Assembly (NCBI RefSeq): GCF_947507565.1
Contig: NC_089185.1
Span: 3,100,001-3,164,000, forward strand
DNA: 64,000 nt
Direction: 5' to 3'
DNA from: Oscarella lobularis
Lineage: Eukaryota > Porifera > Homoscleromorpha > Homosclerophorida > Oscarellidae
Below the pieces are notes generated by a model. The model was not told the origin of the DNA and made no database searches. It saw only the letters and a list, made by a program, of their open reading frames with translations. A program made the translations under genes and the position numbers. This document shows, in pieces, positions 12,747 to 23,956 of this stretch. The first letter of the stretch is position 1. Each line of letters begins with the position of its first letter.

Positions 12747-14020
12747 CTAAAAAGGGAAGCTGTTGTGAATGCCAGACACCAATTGGGAATAGAGTGGTTC
12801 TATAGATAAAAGTAAATTGCTTAGGCAACGGCATTGTGTCAACTGACCTTTGTCTGGTGATAAGAGGCCATGACGAATTAGAAAATCCAGCAATATCAAA
12901 GCACAGTTTGGTTTGAATTCTCCACTGCACAACTTTGTCTTCACCTGAGACATGTCTCAGAAAATTATTATAGAGCAATGTTTGTTTAGGTACCTCATTG
13001 GCAGACCAACAATAGAATTCTGCCATTTCCTCGTCAATTGGACGGGGAATGAAATCACGAGGAACTTCCAAATCAAACAAAAAATCCGTTTCCGGAAATA
13101 GACCTCGTTCATCTTCATAAAAATAACTGCACCAGGCCCAAAAAATCAAATCGTGATTTAATTAAATATAAGTGTAGTACTTGCCTAATAGTTCCAACAG
13201 AACAAGCTTTGACACTTAGTTCCGGCAGAATGCCCGCCTCTTCCTGACATTCTTTCACAATAGTGTCCGTTGGGTTCATTCCAACAGACATACCGCCAGC
13301 AGCCTGAGTAAATAAGTGAGACTAAACATAAGCAGATGTACTAGGTAATATACCATACCGTATTGTCAAGCATTCCTGGAAAAGTTTGTTTCTGTGGACT
13401 CCGTCTTCCTATCCACATGTAGTACTCAGAATCCGAGCGGTAATAAGCGGATAAATGACAACCGTATTGCTTAACACCAAGTAAACCTAAAAGAGAAAAA
13501 AATAATATAATTGATATTGAATTTCTAGCTAACCAGCCGCTGCTCTTTCTATAGCGAATACTGGTGTCTCCATAAAGTTTTTTGTCACGCTGTAGCACTG
13601 TAAAGAAATACAATATTATTAATTAATTAATTAATTAAATGTGATACCTCGTTTCGCCAGCCCTGTAGACATTTTATGACTTTTTCGTCTCTCAGTTGAA
13701 TTAGAACTCGTTCCATTGCTTCGCTTCTTGTTTCGCTCGTTTTGAGAGTGTCTGATAGTTTTACGGTGCGATTCGTTCGGTTTACGTCGAAGACGGACGG
13801 AAAGCGTTCGAAATGAATTAGAATGTCGTCGCGAATTATTCCTAGCTGCTCGGAGTCCACGAAAAAAGAAAAGCAATCCTGCGATAAACGATCTTCCCCA
13901 CAGGGAAAGCCGAATCGTAGCCAAATCTGACTCTATACCAAATTCCAACTCACCTTTACTGAAACGGTTGCATTTGTGAATATGCTCCACCATCTTTTGT
14001 CCCCAAGGAATGCTGCACAT
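12747..14020 (-). CDS. Nudix hydrolase of the DUF4743 (NUDT20/24, yeast YJR142W-like) family
   Basis: Multi-exon minus gene. The N-terminal DUF4743 region reads FFVDSEQLGIIRDDIL...HFERFPSVFDV, then a Nudix domain with YMWIGRRSPQKQTFPGMLD and the Nudix-box-like GMNPTDTIVKECQEEAGI; the REUXEE core appears as KECQEE. The C-terminus has FKPNCALILLDFLIRHG, typical of the family, and the last exon is 12747..12799. Plant and fungal members hydrolyse diphosphates including oxidised thiamine diphosphate derivatives (family knowledge). The first intron boundary is uncertain: a phase-1 acceptor at GGGGAAG gives ...NRFSKDRLSQDCFSF. The start could be 14020 or the next Met (MVEHIHK). The start lies about 150 bp from the MANBAL stop upstream. 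Confidence 0.85.
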
Positions 14021-14168
14021 TTTTTCCTACTGTTTAGCGCGCGTTAGCCGCTGCCTCGCGTGTATTTTTGTCCAGGTGTAATTGGATAAAAAAACTGCAA
14101 TTTATTTTGGGTAGATCGCCCCTACCTTTACACGCCTACGACGTCTCGGTTTTATACAAAAAGCTCTG

Positions 14169-14402
14169 CTATTGCACTTTTTTCTTCTTTTTCTGGTGAG
14201 CCTTTCCTGCTGCAGGAGATCTCACGCTATCCGTTTTTCTTTTCTGCAGTCGATCGTCACTCGACGACTCCCCTCCTTCGTCGTCAGTTGAAGCAGGTAC
14301 GAGAACAACTGCTGCAAGACAGGCGAGCTGAAATAGGGCTCCAATGAAAAGACCGTATTTCAAAACAAGATCAATCCACGTTTCTTCAGGTCCTTCCAGC
14401 AT
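14169..14402 (-). CDS. MANBAL: MANBAL / UPF0239 small membrane protein
   Basis: A complete 77-residue single-exon frame. Residues about 9-36 (WIDLVLKYGLFIGALFQLAC followed by LAAVVLV) form one transmembrane helix and match the diagnostic KYGLF(I/L)GA(I/L)FQL signature of MANBAL (UPF0239). The C-terminal tail is polar, ending in a lysine-rich KKKKKVQ that would face the cytosol. Function in the family is essentially unknown; ER membrane location is plausible. It lies between the Nudix gene and the divergent akirin gene, 321 bp from akirin's start. Confidence 0.9.
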   Translation of the reverse strand: MLEGPEETWIDLVLKYGLFIGALFQLACLAAVVLVPASTDDEGGESSSDDRLQKRKTDSVRSPAAGKAHQKKKKKVQ

Positions 14403-14723
14403 CTAGAGAGCAACTTACGACGAAGGAAACAACGTTTGTTTACGATTTAACGTGCGTTAACTATTTAACTAAGGCAGTAGACACGGGTAATTTTCTGGGT
14501 AATTTTCAAAGCGTATGCATTTTAGTTGGTTTGAATTTCGATATTAGTACTTGCGTACTTCTCGTGTTGACGCGTTGCCACACACAAAAAACGCATAGTA
14601 ATCCGGGGCATGCAGACAGCGCCTCATTGGTCAGATCAATAATCGGATAACATATTAAAGATCGTCCCCCTCCCACCGCGAAGTGAACGAACGAAGCATT
14701 GTTTCCGACATTCGCGACTCGCA
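14403..14723. promoter_or_regulatory. Shared upstream region of MANBAL and akirin
   Basis: 321 bp between divergent starts. No coding signal is seen. It contains T-rich and CpG-containing stretches and presumably both promoters; no element was identified with confidence. Confidence 0.5.
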
Positions 14724-15385
14724 ATGGCCTGTGCGACGCTAAAGCGAAGCTTTCACGAAGCAAACGCGTTCGAACCGAGTCCGAAACGCCGTCGATGCAC
14801 GTCCGGCTCGATTCTCTCCCAAACGGCGTCGCCGGACATCATGGCACAATCGCAGTGCTCAACGTTTGCCCAAGCGACGACTCCAACGCGACCAGGTATC
14901 GAAAGAACGCGATTACGGTCGATAAACGCATAGGGGCCCCCTTTCTCGTTTTTTTCCTCAAGACGAACTCACTTCGAGCATTCGTTCGGAGTGGAAGCGA
15001 CTCGCGCGACGACGAAAGATTCTCGAGAGCGACGAAATCGACGAATCCCCTTCGGGGGCCCCAGTGGACGAATCTCGAACGAAAGAACCGGCGATATTCA
15101 CTCTAAAACAGGTGAAAATGATTATCGAACGTCTGTGGAAGGAGAGAGAACAGCACATACGGGAAGAATACGAGAAAGTTCTGTCGGAAAAATTAGCAGG
15201 TGAAAAAATTCGAATCGGACATACGGGAAATTTAATTTTTTCTTTTAGAACAATACGAATCGTTTGTGAAGTTCAGTCAAGATCATCTTCAGAAAAAATT
15301 TTCTGGAGATAGCATCAGCTGTTAGTTTCCCAATTAAAATATTTAATTTTTAATTAATATTTTTTCTTTTCAAGATGTGTCCTGA
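14724..15385 (+). CDS. AKIRIN: Akirin nuclear cofactor
   Basis: Four exons: 14724..14895, 14963..15199, 15249..15320, 15375..15385, giving 163 residues. The N-terminus MACATLKRS with the nuclear localisation signal SPKRRRC is the akirin signature. The C-terminal half (PAIFTLKQVKMIIERLWKER, EYESFVKF-type helices) matches the coiled-coil region, and the protein ends in the invariant SYVS. The terminal coding exon is only 11 nt (..AT GTG TCC TGA), recognisable only because the conserved tail demands it. Known role: bridges NF-kB-type transcription factors and SWI/SNF remodelling in immunity and development. An IRAK-like gene lies elsewhere in this window, but there is no sign of physical linkage beyond that. 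Confidence 0.96.
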
Positions 15386-15638
15386 ATCGTTTTCCTTCTC
15401 CTTCTGTGCCGTTTTTGAGAGAGATGATAGTCGCGTGGAATTCTATGATGTGTGGTTGAAGAGACTTTATATGTAGATAAATCTTTTGATTTGTTGCATT
15501 GTCCGTTTAATAGTACTCATCTATAGCGTTTGTGAGCATAATAAAACACTAAGCATCACGAAGAAATGAATGAATGATACTACTGTGCTATTGGGTGTCA
15601 TTGCACATGCCTGCATGCGTTCATAGTCTATGTACTAC

Positions 15639-18600
15639 TCATAGTCTCAAGATGAGTCCACAGACCACCAGGATAAATAGATTAATAGATAGGGTTTCGC
15701 TACCGGATGTGACTGAGGCTGTGAGCATGAATTGGGCAATGTTGGATACTTCTGATGGATTTCCGGCTTTGTCTTTTGATGTGATTGCTACGAAGTAGGG
15801 CCAAGTGCCGTTGTACACGGTGAACGTTACTTCCTGTTGCTCTCCAGCTGGCAAAGGGGTCAGCGATCCGGAGACAACGTCATCGGATCCGACTTGAGGC
15901 GCGGAAGAAAACTTATCAAGAAGACGAGTGAAATTTCGCGATACTCTGACATCATAGGAAGCAACTAAATTAGATCAAATAATAAGGATAGAGAGAGAGA
16001 GAAAAGGATGCGAGACTGACCTTTTCCCGTGTACGAATTATCGCCCGGTGCACTCCACCGTATCGTCACAGTCGCTTTCATGAGACTCGACTCAGCGACC
16101 ATCAAATCCATCACTTTAGCTGGCGCCATGCGATCGGTTTTCCCGTCATAGTTCTCCAACTGAAACGCGCCCGCGGCACGGACTCGCACGAAGGCGGACA
16201 GCTTCCGAGGTTCGAGCTGTTCGCGTCGAACGACGTTCGGAAGCCGTCCCTCCAACTCGTCATCAGACATCATGGCAATGTCGTCGAGATGTCGCACGCC
16301 GACAGCTAAGGCCGAGTCGTCGTCAGAGGAAGCGCGCACGATGACGTTGTATCGTCCGTTGATGCTGTAGTCAGAGAAATAGGCTCCGTAGACGCCGTCA
16401 TTCGCGTACATATCAGGTGCTAGAGAATATAGAGAAATCAATACTTTTAAATATATATATATATAAGGGGGATTACCGATTCCATTGTCTTTGAGAGTGA
16501 TCAATGCTCGAGTTGCATTAGGACGACTGATTTCGGCGATGACGTTCGCTCCGACGACGGCGCGATAGCCCATCATAACGCGCGCCGTGATTAGAACGGC
16601 TTGGGGATATTGAACGGTTGTCGCACTGACAAACGTCGTCACAGTGAGAGGCGGAAGAGAAGCCATTGCCATGGTTGATTGCTTTGACGACGTTCGTCTC
16701 GACGACACCGAAACGGTGACTGCTTGAACAGCGGAAGAAATAGACGGATTCGAAATTTCATACTCCCACCAACCACTCTAAAAGAAAAAATTAAACAATA
16801 ATATTTATACGTGATATTTATATTGCCTCTGCTGTTGAAGGTAGGCTGATCTGTATTGAACTGAATGCCCTGTTGAGAGTATACATAGACGTATTCAATG
16901 AACTTGTGACTCGGCCTGAAGGAGATATGAGTCTCGCTTGAATAGCGTGCTTGTCCCTCGACACGCTCGCATTCCACATGACAAAGAACTCGGTTGATTG
17001 ACCAATACCAGCGTCAATCATAAAACGATGATGATCGCTTTCATTAGGTCTGATCACGTGAACGTCCGACGCGACTTGCATGAGAGGATTGACAGTCGAA
17101 CGCGACGACTGATCGGAAAGAGTCATCAACGCTTCATTGAGCATCTGAGTATCAGCCTAGAGAAATAATAATAATAATAATTAATTGATTAAATGAATTA
17201 GGGTTAGACCACATGGTCAGTATCTTTACCTCTCTTCCATCGTTATCCGCATAGAAAACCATGCCGCTTGAGTCCTCAGACAATACCCCCAGGCGTTGAG
17301 ACGCAAGAGGACCGAGCCCTATCGTATGTACTGTAATCCCGGCTGCTTTGAGAAGCGGCGCGGCGCTCGATATCAAAGGCGTTTCATTCTCCTCTCCATC
17401 CGACATAACAATCAACGATCCCCCGACAAACGGTATCCTCTCCACATCCGTATTCGCGTCGACGTCACGCAACCCTGTTAATACTTCCAAGCCTTTTAAT
17501 AGCCCCGAACCGATGCCCGTGTTTCCGCCCGCTTCATCGGTCGTGGGCAACGCTTGACTTAGTGTTCGTCGATCGGTCGCGTTCCATAGAGCGCGTAGGG
17601 GAAGTCGTATTGTTCCCGTTGTCTGGAGTGTCACTATTCCGATTCGCGTGCCTGGCGTTGCCGTGGCGATATAGAGATGGGCCGCTTGACGAAGTCGATC
17701 CATTTTATCGTCGATTTTCATACTGAGGGAGAGATCGAGAACGAAGACAAAGTTCTCGAAACGAGATCCAGAGTGAATGTACTAGAGAGAGAAAGATTAT
17801 TAGTATTAGAATCAATATTTTTTCTTTATCTTTACTCTGAATGTTGGCTTGGTGTCTTGGTCCCTGGATCCGGCTTTGTTTGCGTCATTGCTAAAGTCAT
17901 TATGTGATGTTATGACGTCCCACGTGCTCCGGTACGAACAAAAGCGATTCTGAAAATTTGGTGCGGCGCGATTGTGCTTCACTGACTCGTCGTCGCCGTC
18001 ATTACAAAATCGATCGACCTTTGCACAGAAATAATTAGACAAGAAGCCCCCTCCAAACTTAATTAAAATGACTCACAGAGTCAATGTACTGTCGAAACAT
18101 AATCGATCCTCGCGTTCGAAAAGACGGATCCGTTTCGAGACGACAAGATGACGTCAAGCTGAAAGCCGAACAGGAATTGCCGTCGGCATCGACTACTTTT
18201 CCCTAGAGGGCGTGGCGAATTAATTATTTAATTAGTGAGTTCTTCCAGGAAATGTATCCGTTTTTTACCTTCTTGGAAAGTTCGACAGCGCAGCCCGTTC
18301 CTTCCGTTGTTCCTTCGTCGGACAAATAAGCGACGTCCGAACCGATGCCGTATTCGTCGAAAACTCCCCATCGTAGATGAGCCCATTCGTGAACGATCAT
18401 TTTCTCAGCCGGACTTATGTCTTGGTACTAGAGAATGACGCGTCTAGGAGGTGGGTGGAGTGGGTGGGGTCCCCTTTTACCTCAGTCAGTCTATCCGGCG
18501 TTATGTGCATGTATTCGCCTTCCATGCCACACACGCTGCCTCGACTCAACACGTACGCGGTGTCTTCGCCAGGGACGGCAGGCAAATCGATGCGAATGTT

Positions 18601-18891
18601 GGCATTTGCGAATGTTTCGCCGCCGGGTTGCTTGTAGAACGACTGCGATGACCACGATTCGGGAACGAGAATCGTGACGTCACGGAAATAAGCTCGACGT
18701 CTCGTCGCCGTGTACAGATACGCCGATGCCTTTGTGAACGCTTGCTCGATTTCGGTGAAGAGGCGACCGCTTTCGGGAACGCTTTCGCCGATGGCGATGG
18801 CGATGTTTTCGTAGCCGTTGTCTTTGAGAACGATTTGGCACGTCGATTGGGATGCGAGGGTTAGTAGAAGGACGAGAAGCAGGGGAAGCAT
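15639..18891 (-). CDS. CLCA: CLCA family (calcium-activated chloride channel regulator) metalloprotease/VWA protein
   Basis: Nine exons: 18481..18891, 18269..18427, 18077..18202, 17836..18018, 17230..17781, 16827..17156, 16477..16777, 16021..16419, 15639..15964, summing to 928 residues, close to the vertebrate ~915-940. A signal peptide (about 1-19) is followed by the N-CLCA domain with the zincin motif VHEWAHLRWGVFDEY, its conserved cysteine block (FCNDG, RFCSYRSTWDVI), a VWA domain with intact MIDAS DLSLS, a beta-sandwich, and a fibronectin type III-like segment. The C-terminus ends in a hydrophobic tail with almost no cytosolic residues (NLFILVVCGLILRL), suggesting GPI anchoring. Known members self-cleave and modulate TMEM16A at the surface. 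The intron after exon 6 uses a GC donor (GAG|GCAATA), forced by frame. Confidence 0.95.
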
Positions 18892-19186
18892 TGTGCTGTG
18901 CGATAGGATAGTCTTCTGAAGCAGAGATTGGGGGTCTGTCGCTTTATTAGCTTTGCGGTTTAGTTCCTGAGTCGTGTACTCATGGACTCTCGACCGGAAT
19001 TGACGTCATCGTACCAAGAAGAGACCGCGAGCCCTGTCGCCGTTTCTCCGGGAAGTCACCACGGCAAAGTTCACATATTATTTTTAGCAAAAAATAAATC
19101 TAGTATGCAGTCGAGATAATTTCGTGCGTGAAAATCTAAATAACTTTACGCGCTAGCGCGGCATCTTACCGCACGCTAACTGAGCA
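18892..19186. promoter_or_regulatory. Divergent promoter region between CLCA and EMC3
   Basis: 295 bp separate the two start codons. No coding sequence is visible and individual motifs could not be assigned. Confidence 0.5.
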
Positions 19187-20683
19187 ATGGCCGAACTGCT
19201 TCTCGATCCAGACATCCGTATTTGGGTCATTCTTCCCATAGTCATCATCACTCTTCTAGTCGGAGTGCTTCGGCATTACGTCATAATGCTGTTGCATCGA
19301 GAAAAACGACTAACCTTAGAAGCACTTCGAGATGGGCAAGACTTTGACGTCATCGCTCGCTCAAATAGCAATTATCCTCTCAAATTTTTAGTCAGGCATT
19401 GATGAGAAGCCAACGACTACGAGCAAATGGGCATTTCCTTCCCGGAAAGGTCAGATAGGTGACGTACTAAAAAACCTCTTCATTCCGGAATGTTCACCTT
19501 ATAAACTTTAATTAAATTATTCTGGAATGGTCACCATGACTCCTTATAAACTTTAATTAAATTAGACTAGTATTTTTATATGAATTTGGAGAGATTTTTT
19601 TCTAGGCATTTGTTATGCGGAAAGATTATTTCAATGACGAAAATGACGGCTACTTTAAGAAGGAAAAGAGGGAGTCGCCTCCATCGAATCCCATGGGTGG
19701 TAAGGCGAATTTATCTCAGCGAGCAAAAGCGTGGAATATTTCGTTTCAGATCCAACTATGATGCTTGATATGGTGAAGGGAAATTTGACGAATCTCGTGC
19801 CGATGATGGTGATTGGTGGATGGATTAATTGGACCTTTTCTGGCTTCGTAGCCAGTGAGTATTAATCAATTTTTTTGATAAAATTTTTCAACTGGAATTG
19901 GTGTTCTTGTTTAGCCAAAGTACCCTTTCCTTTGACAACCCGCTTCAAAGCGATGCTTCAACGCGGAGTACAACTATCTACCTTAGATGCCTCATGGTAC
20001 AGTCACTTTGATTATCAAAATTAATTAAAAGTCTACGTTCTTTGATAGGGTTAGCTCAGCGTCTTGGTATTTCCTCAACTTCTTTGGACTCCGAAGTGTT
20101 CTCACCTTGATATTAGGTCATCATGAAGGTAAGACCTTATTAGCTGGCTTTTTGTATGGAATCAATGCACTCTCGCAGCTGTTCCTGATCAAATGAACTT
20201 TGTTACGCCTTCATTTGATGCGGGTCCAGATCCAGCCAAAGCAATGAAGGTGAGACATAGAGGGCTCCCAGCACTACTGAATTCTCAATTAACCGCAATC
20301 CTCTTGGTTAATGGAGAACCCCCAGCAGTAATTCTTAATGAACCGCAACTCAGCCGGTTAATAGAGGACCCCCAGCATTACTGTGAACCACAAGTCTGCT
20401 GATTAATTAATAGAGGACCCTTCTCAATGAACCGCAACTCTATTAGAGGACCCTGAGCTCTACCTCAGTTAGCCACAAGTCTGAGGGTCTCCTGCTATAC
20501 TAGAGGACCCTGAGCTCTACTTCAGTTAGCCGCAAGTCTGCTGGCTAATAGGGGACCTTGTTCTATTAGTGGTGACTGCAATTGCTTTGTCTCTTCTCGC
20601 AGGCTGAGTGGGAAGCGTTGCAAATCATCAAACACGAGTGGAAACTCGAAAGAATCGAAGAAGAAATAATTCGCCAGACATAG
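19187..20683 (+). CDS. EMC3: ER membrane protein complex subunit 3
   Basis: Eight exons: 19187..19335, 19392..19449, 19606..19699, 19750..19854, 19915..19996, 20049..20128, 20179..20249, 20603..20683, giving 239 residues (human 261). It begins [20 protein letters not shown], with the first transmembrane helix, and continues with [69 protein letters not shown], all typical of EMC3 (Oxa1 superfamily). Known role: core insertase subunit of the EMC in the ER membrane. Intron 1 uses a GC donor (GATGG|GCAAGA). Intron 2 contains a duplicated 22-bp segment (CTTATAAACTTTAATTAAAT twice, 19498-19564). Intron 7 carries a minisatellite. The C-terminus is about 20 residues shorter than human. Confidence 0.96.
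20250..20602 (+). repeat. Imperfect minisatellite filling EMC3 intron 7
   Basis: The 353-bp intron is built from repeated variants of blocks such as AGAGGACCCTGAGCTCTAC, CAGTTAGCCGCAAGTCTGCT and AATGAACCGCAACTC, recurring roughly every 50-70 bp between about 20260 and 20570. Units are diverged and some are truncated, indicating tandem amplification followed by decay. Confidence 0.85.
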
Positions 20684-20826
20684 ATAGATAGATAGACAAA
20701 ATGAATGTGGCGGAGGAATCACGTTTCTCTTTTTACAAATTACACATGCAGTACTTAGGAGGAGAGAAACAAAAGAAATTCATCATTGTACACCACGTAA
20801 AGAGAGAGAGAGAGAGCTAAGTAGAT

Positions 20827-23415
20827 TCAGGAAAAATTGAACGCTTGGGCACCAAAATTGACCATTGAAGCCGTTGGAATTCCAGACGGTGGAATTCCAA
20901 AAGAGAATTGGCCTTGAGCGTTCACTTGAGGAGCAATTTCCTCCACTTCCTCATCCTATAGGAAATAAATAAATAAATAGATCTAGACTTTTTTATCTAT
21001 GTACGTACCTCTTCGGAGAAATATTTATCAATTATTCCGAAGGCACTTTTGTAGACGGCTTCGTTTTCGTGCTGCTGCAAATCTTCGAGTTTGTCTAGAC
21101 CTGAGAACATAGGAGAACAGATAAGGGGGGTTAGGGTTAATAAATAAAGCAATTCTTTTCTTTAGTCACTCACCCCCTGCTTCTTCTATAGACGAAGCAA
21201 CTTGAGTCAAAGCGTGAGGATTATACTCTGCGGCAGACTAGGAGAAGACTGACGCATACAGATATGGAAGTATAAGTTTCTTACGGCGAGGATGTTGCTA
21301 AGGCCGTCTAGTAGCACAGTGACAGTCTAAAAGTAGAAATAATATCAATAATAGAGACTCTTATATACAAACTTTTGCGTCTTTGACTGTGAGAAGATCA
21401 CAGAGTGGTTTCAAAACGCCTTGATGCACAAGAAACAAATTCTAGATGAGAAGGAAACGTGATAGTCAGAGACAATGTATATATCTATATATACCTGTTC
21501 CACTGTTGCTCCTGAAGTGTAATTGGTTATAGCCCATATTGCTTCCTTTTGGGACTTGAAATCGTCCTAAGAAACGAAGATAATTAATTCTTTTATGTAT
21601 TACGATTTTGTACATACATCTGTGAGTATGTTAATGAGTGGTTGAATAATTCCAGCATCAGCTACAGCCTGTATAAAAGAATTATGAACGATTTTTTATT
21701 AATTAAAGTCATCTTCTTCTTACTCTGATTTGTTCTGATGTTCCTGCTGTGACGTTGGATACAGTCCAGGCGGCCTCCTAAATTAAAAAATAATTAATAA
21801 AGTTTATTTTTTGACTGTCACTCTGTCTAACCTTCTTGATACTTGGCTTTGAATGTCTCAGCAAAGCGGGGAAGTATTGGAGACCATTTGAATCCAAGAC
21901 AACCTGAATCAAAATTAGATTTAATTATATTGAATTTTAATTGATGTGCCTGTGTTTGAATGTCAGATCCAGTGACAATATTTCCAATTGCTCTCAGAAC
22001 AGGAATCTATATTCTCTTATTAATTAATTTATTAATAAGAGCGTTCATAAGTACCAGAAGTTTTGTTTCTTGACTGCCAAGCAATGTCACCATTTGGGGA
22101 ACAATTCCACAATCAACAATCATCTAAAAATTAATTAATACTAATTAATTAATTAAAAATTCGTGTGAGTCTTGATTTACCTGTACTCTCTCTTCTGTGC
22201 TATCAGTGAGATAGGCAAAAGCCCAGCAACAGTCTGATACAACCTGAACAAATTCAAGTCAAAGATCAGATAATAATATAAAGGGATTTTAAGAAAAGAC
22301 CTCTTTGTCAGAATGAAACAGAAGTTGACACAAAGAAGGAAGAATCTAAAGGAAATAGATATATAATTTTTCAATTAATTATGTATGATCTTACCGCTAT
22401 AACTGCTTCCGTTGACGGAGATGGATTCTTATTTCGACACAAATTAGAAAAAGTCCACACAATTGTCCTTAGAAAGGTCACCTAATAAATATTATGTATG
22501 ATCTCTATAGTATTGACTCTGAATTATTTATAGGCCTACGTCAATTGTTGGAGTAAGCAAGGCAATCAACGGCGGAATTACATTATGCTTAACAACAAAA
22601 TCTCTCAAATGAGCTCCATCACCTAAACAACAAAAATAAATAGATAAATAAATACGAAAATTAGATATGTACCAGCAATATTCCCCAAGGCCCATACAAC
22701 TTGCTCAGCGATTCTCATATTCGCCGGCACAGAGAGAAGTCGAATGAGAGCTGGCACGGCGCCAGAATCGACAACAGCGCAAGTGTGCTGTGACTCGCTC
22801 GAAGCAACATTCGTGAGTGCCCAAGCGGCTTCGTATTGAAGATTCGGATTATCCGATTTGAGAAAGGAGACGAATTTCGGTATAAATCCGGCATCAATTA
22901 TTGCATCAATAGGCGGATGACGTTCACGTGAGAGTAATTTTCTCGCTGTCTGGAGACCGTCTAGTTGGACGTTTACTAATGGCGATGACATTTTTTCCAG
23001 CATTGTTGACAGTGACGTCGGTATAGCCTATATTAAATTATTTAATAGATTTTTTTGCGCACGTTTGCGCAACTGTTGCGCATGGTTTTCTTACTTTTCG
23101 ATTCGATTCCTTTAGAGGACTGCTGCTGTCTTCGTCGACGGCGACGTTGCGTCGTTTGAGGATTTGTTCGCTTCGTTTCGACTGGGCGAGGGAGAAATTT
23201 TAGGCGAAAAACGGTCTCTCAAAGGGGTCCCCCCCGAATCGAAAGTAGTACTTTGCGCAATTCTACCACTTCGTCCGTGCGACGTCGCCTTAGTTCCTGT
23301 AGAAAAACCGTGAATATGCATATGTGACGAGCGATTCGTCGTCGAAACCGACCTCGTGATCTCTTCCTTTGTTTTTGAAGGACTTGATTCGCGAATTTTC
23401 TTTCGTCGTCGACAT
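20827..23415 (-). CDS. KPNA: Importin subunit alpha (karyopherin alpha)
   Basis: At least 14 small exons on the minus strand. Exons 1-4 are 23353..23415, 23252..23296, 23095..23181 and 22673..23027. The N-terminal importin-beta-binding domain reads [41 protein letters not shown]. It is followed by about ten armadillo repeats carrying the NLS-binding Trp/Asn ladder ([64 protein letters not shown]). The acidic C-terminus ends with YFSEE...DEEVEEIAP. Exon breaks often fall between ARM repeats. Known role: adaptor linking NLS cargo to importin beta. Which vertebrate subtype it matches cannot be settled here. Confidence 0.95.
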
Positions 23416-23586
23416 AGTGACACCACGGTTCAAACCCAACGCGAGAGAGCGACTGAACGTGCCTCGAAACGGATTCTAATTCAAAAGGGGTACGTGATCA
23501 GTTTCTCGAACGATGATTGGCCGAACAGCGGTCACGCCGTTCCCATCTTTCCCGGCTGAGTAACAATATCAATAGCGTGGTGTTGC

Positions 23587-23756
23587 CTACAGAAACGGCG
23601 TGACGTAATAAGCCAAAGCATTTACGCAGTAGCCGCGATCACACGGGATGGTATCTTCCTCTGCGCCGGGCTGTTGGTCGTGTATACGCTGTAGCAAACA
23701 GTCGAAACGGTTAGTTTTGATGACGTAGTGTAGCTTCGTACAGTGTACGATGAAGA
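23587..23756 (-). CDS. Possible 3' exon of an unidentified gene, cut by the assembly gap
   Basis: The minus frame running out of the N gap is open and ends ...EEDTIPCDRGYCVNALAYYV...* with codon use that looks coding. An acceptor-like TTTGCTACAG precedes RIHDQQPGAEED. I do not recognise the family and no flanking exon is available. It could also be chance or part of an unannotated 5' region of CPT1's locus. Confidence 0.3.
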
Positions 23757-23956
23757 NNNNNNNNNNNNNNNNNNNNNNNNNNNNNNNNNNNNNNNNNNNN
23801 NNNNNNNNNNNNNNNNNNNNNNNNNNNNNNNNNNNNNNNNNNNNNNNNNNNNNNNNNNNNNNNNNNNNNNNNNNNNNNNNNNNNNNNNNNNNNNNNNNNN
23901 NNNNNNNNNNNNNNNNNNNNNNNNNNNNNNNNNNNNNNNNNNNNNNNNNNNNNNNN
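23757..23956. other. Assembly gap (200 N)
   Basis: Exactly 200 unknown bases. The CPT1 reading frame begins immediately after it, already deep inside the protein, so the gap hides or misrepresents much more than 200 bp. Confidence 0.99.

Noticed and set aside
23587-23756. Reading the pre-gap sequence as CPT1 N-terminal exon
   Set aside because: Plus-strand frames hit stops quickly and do not resemble the CPT1 N-terminus; the minus frame is more coding-like.
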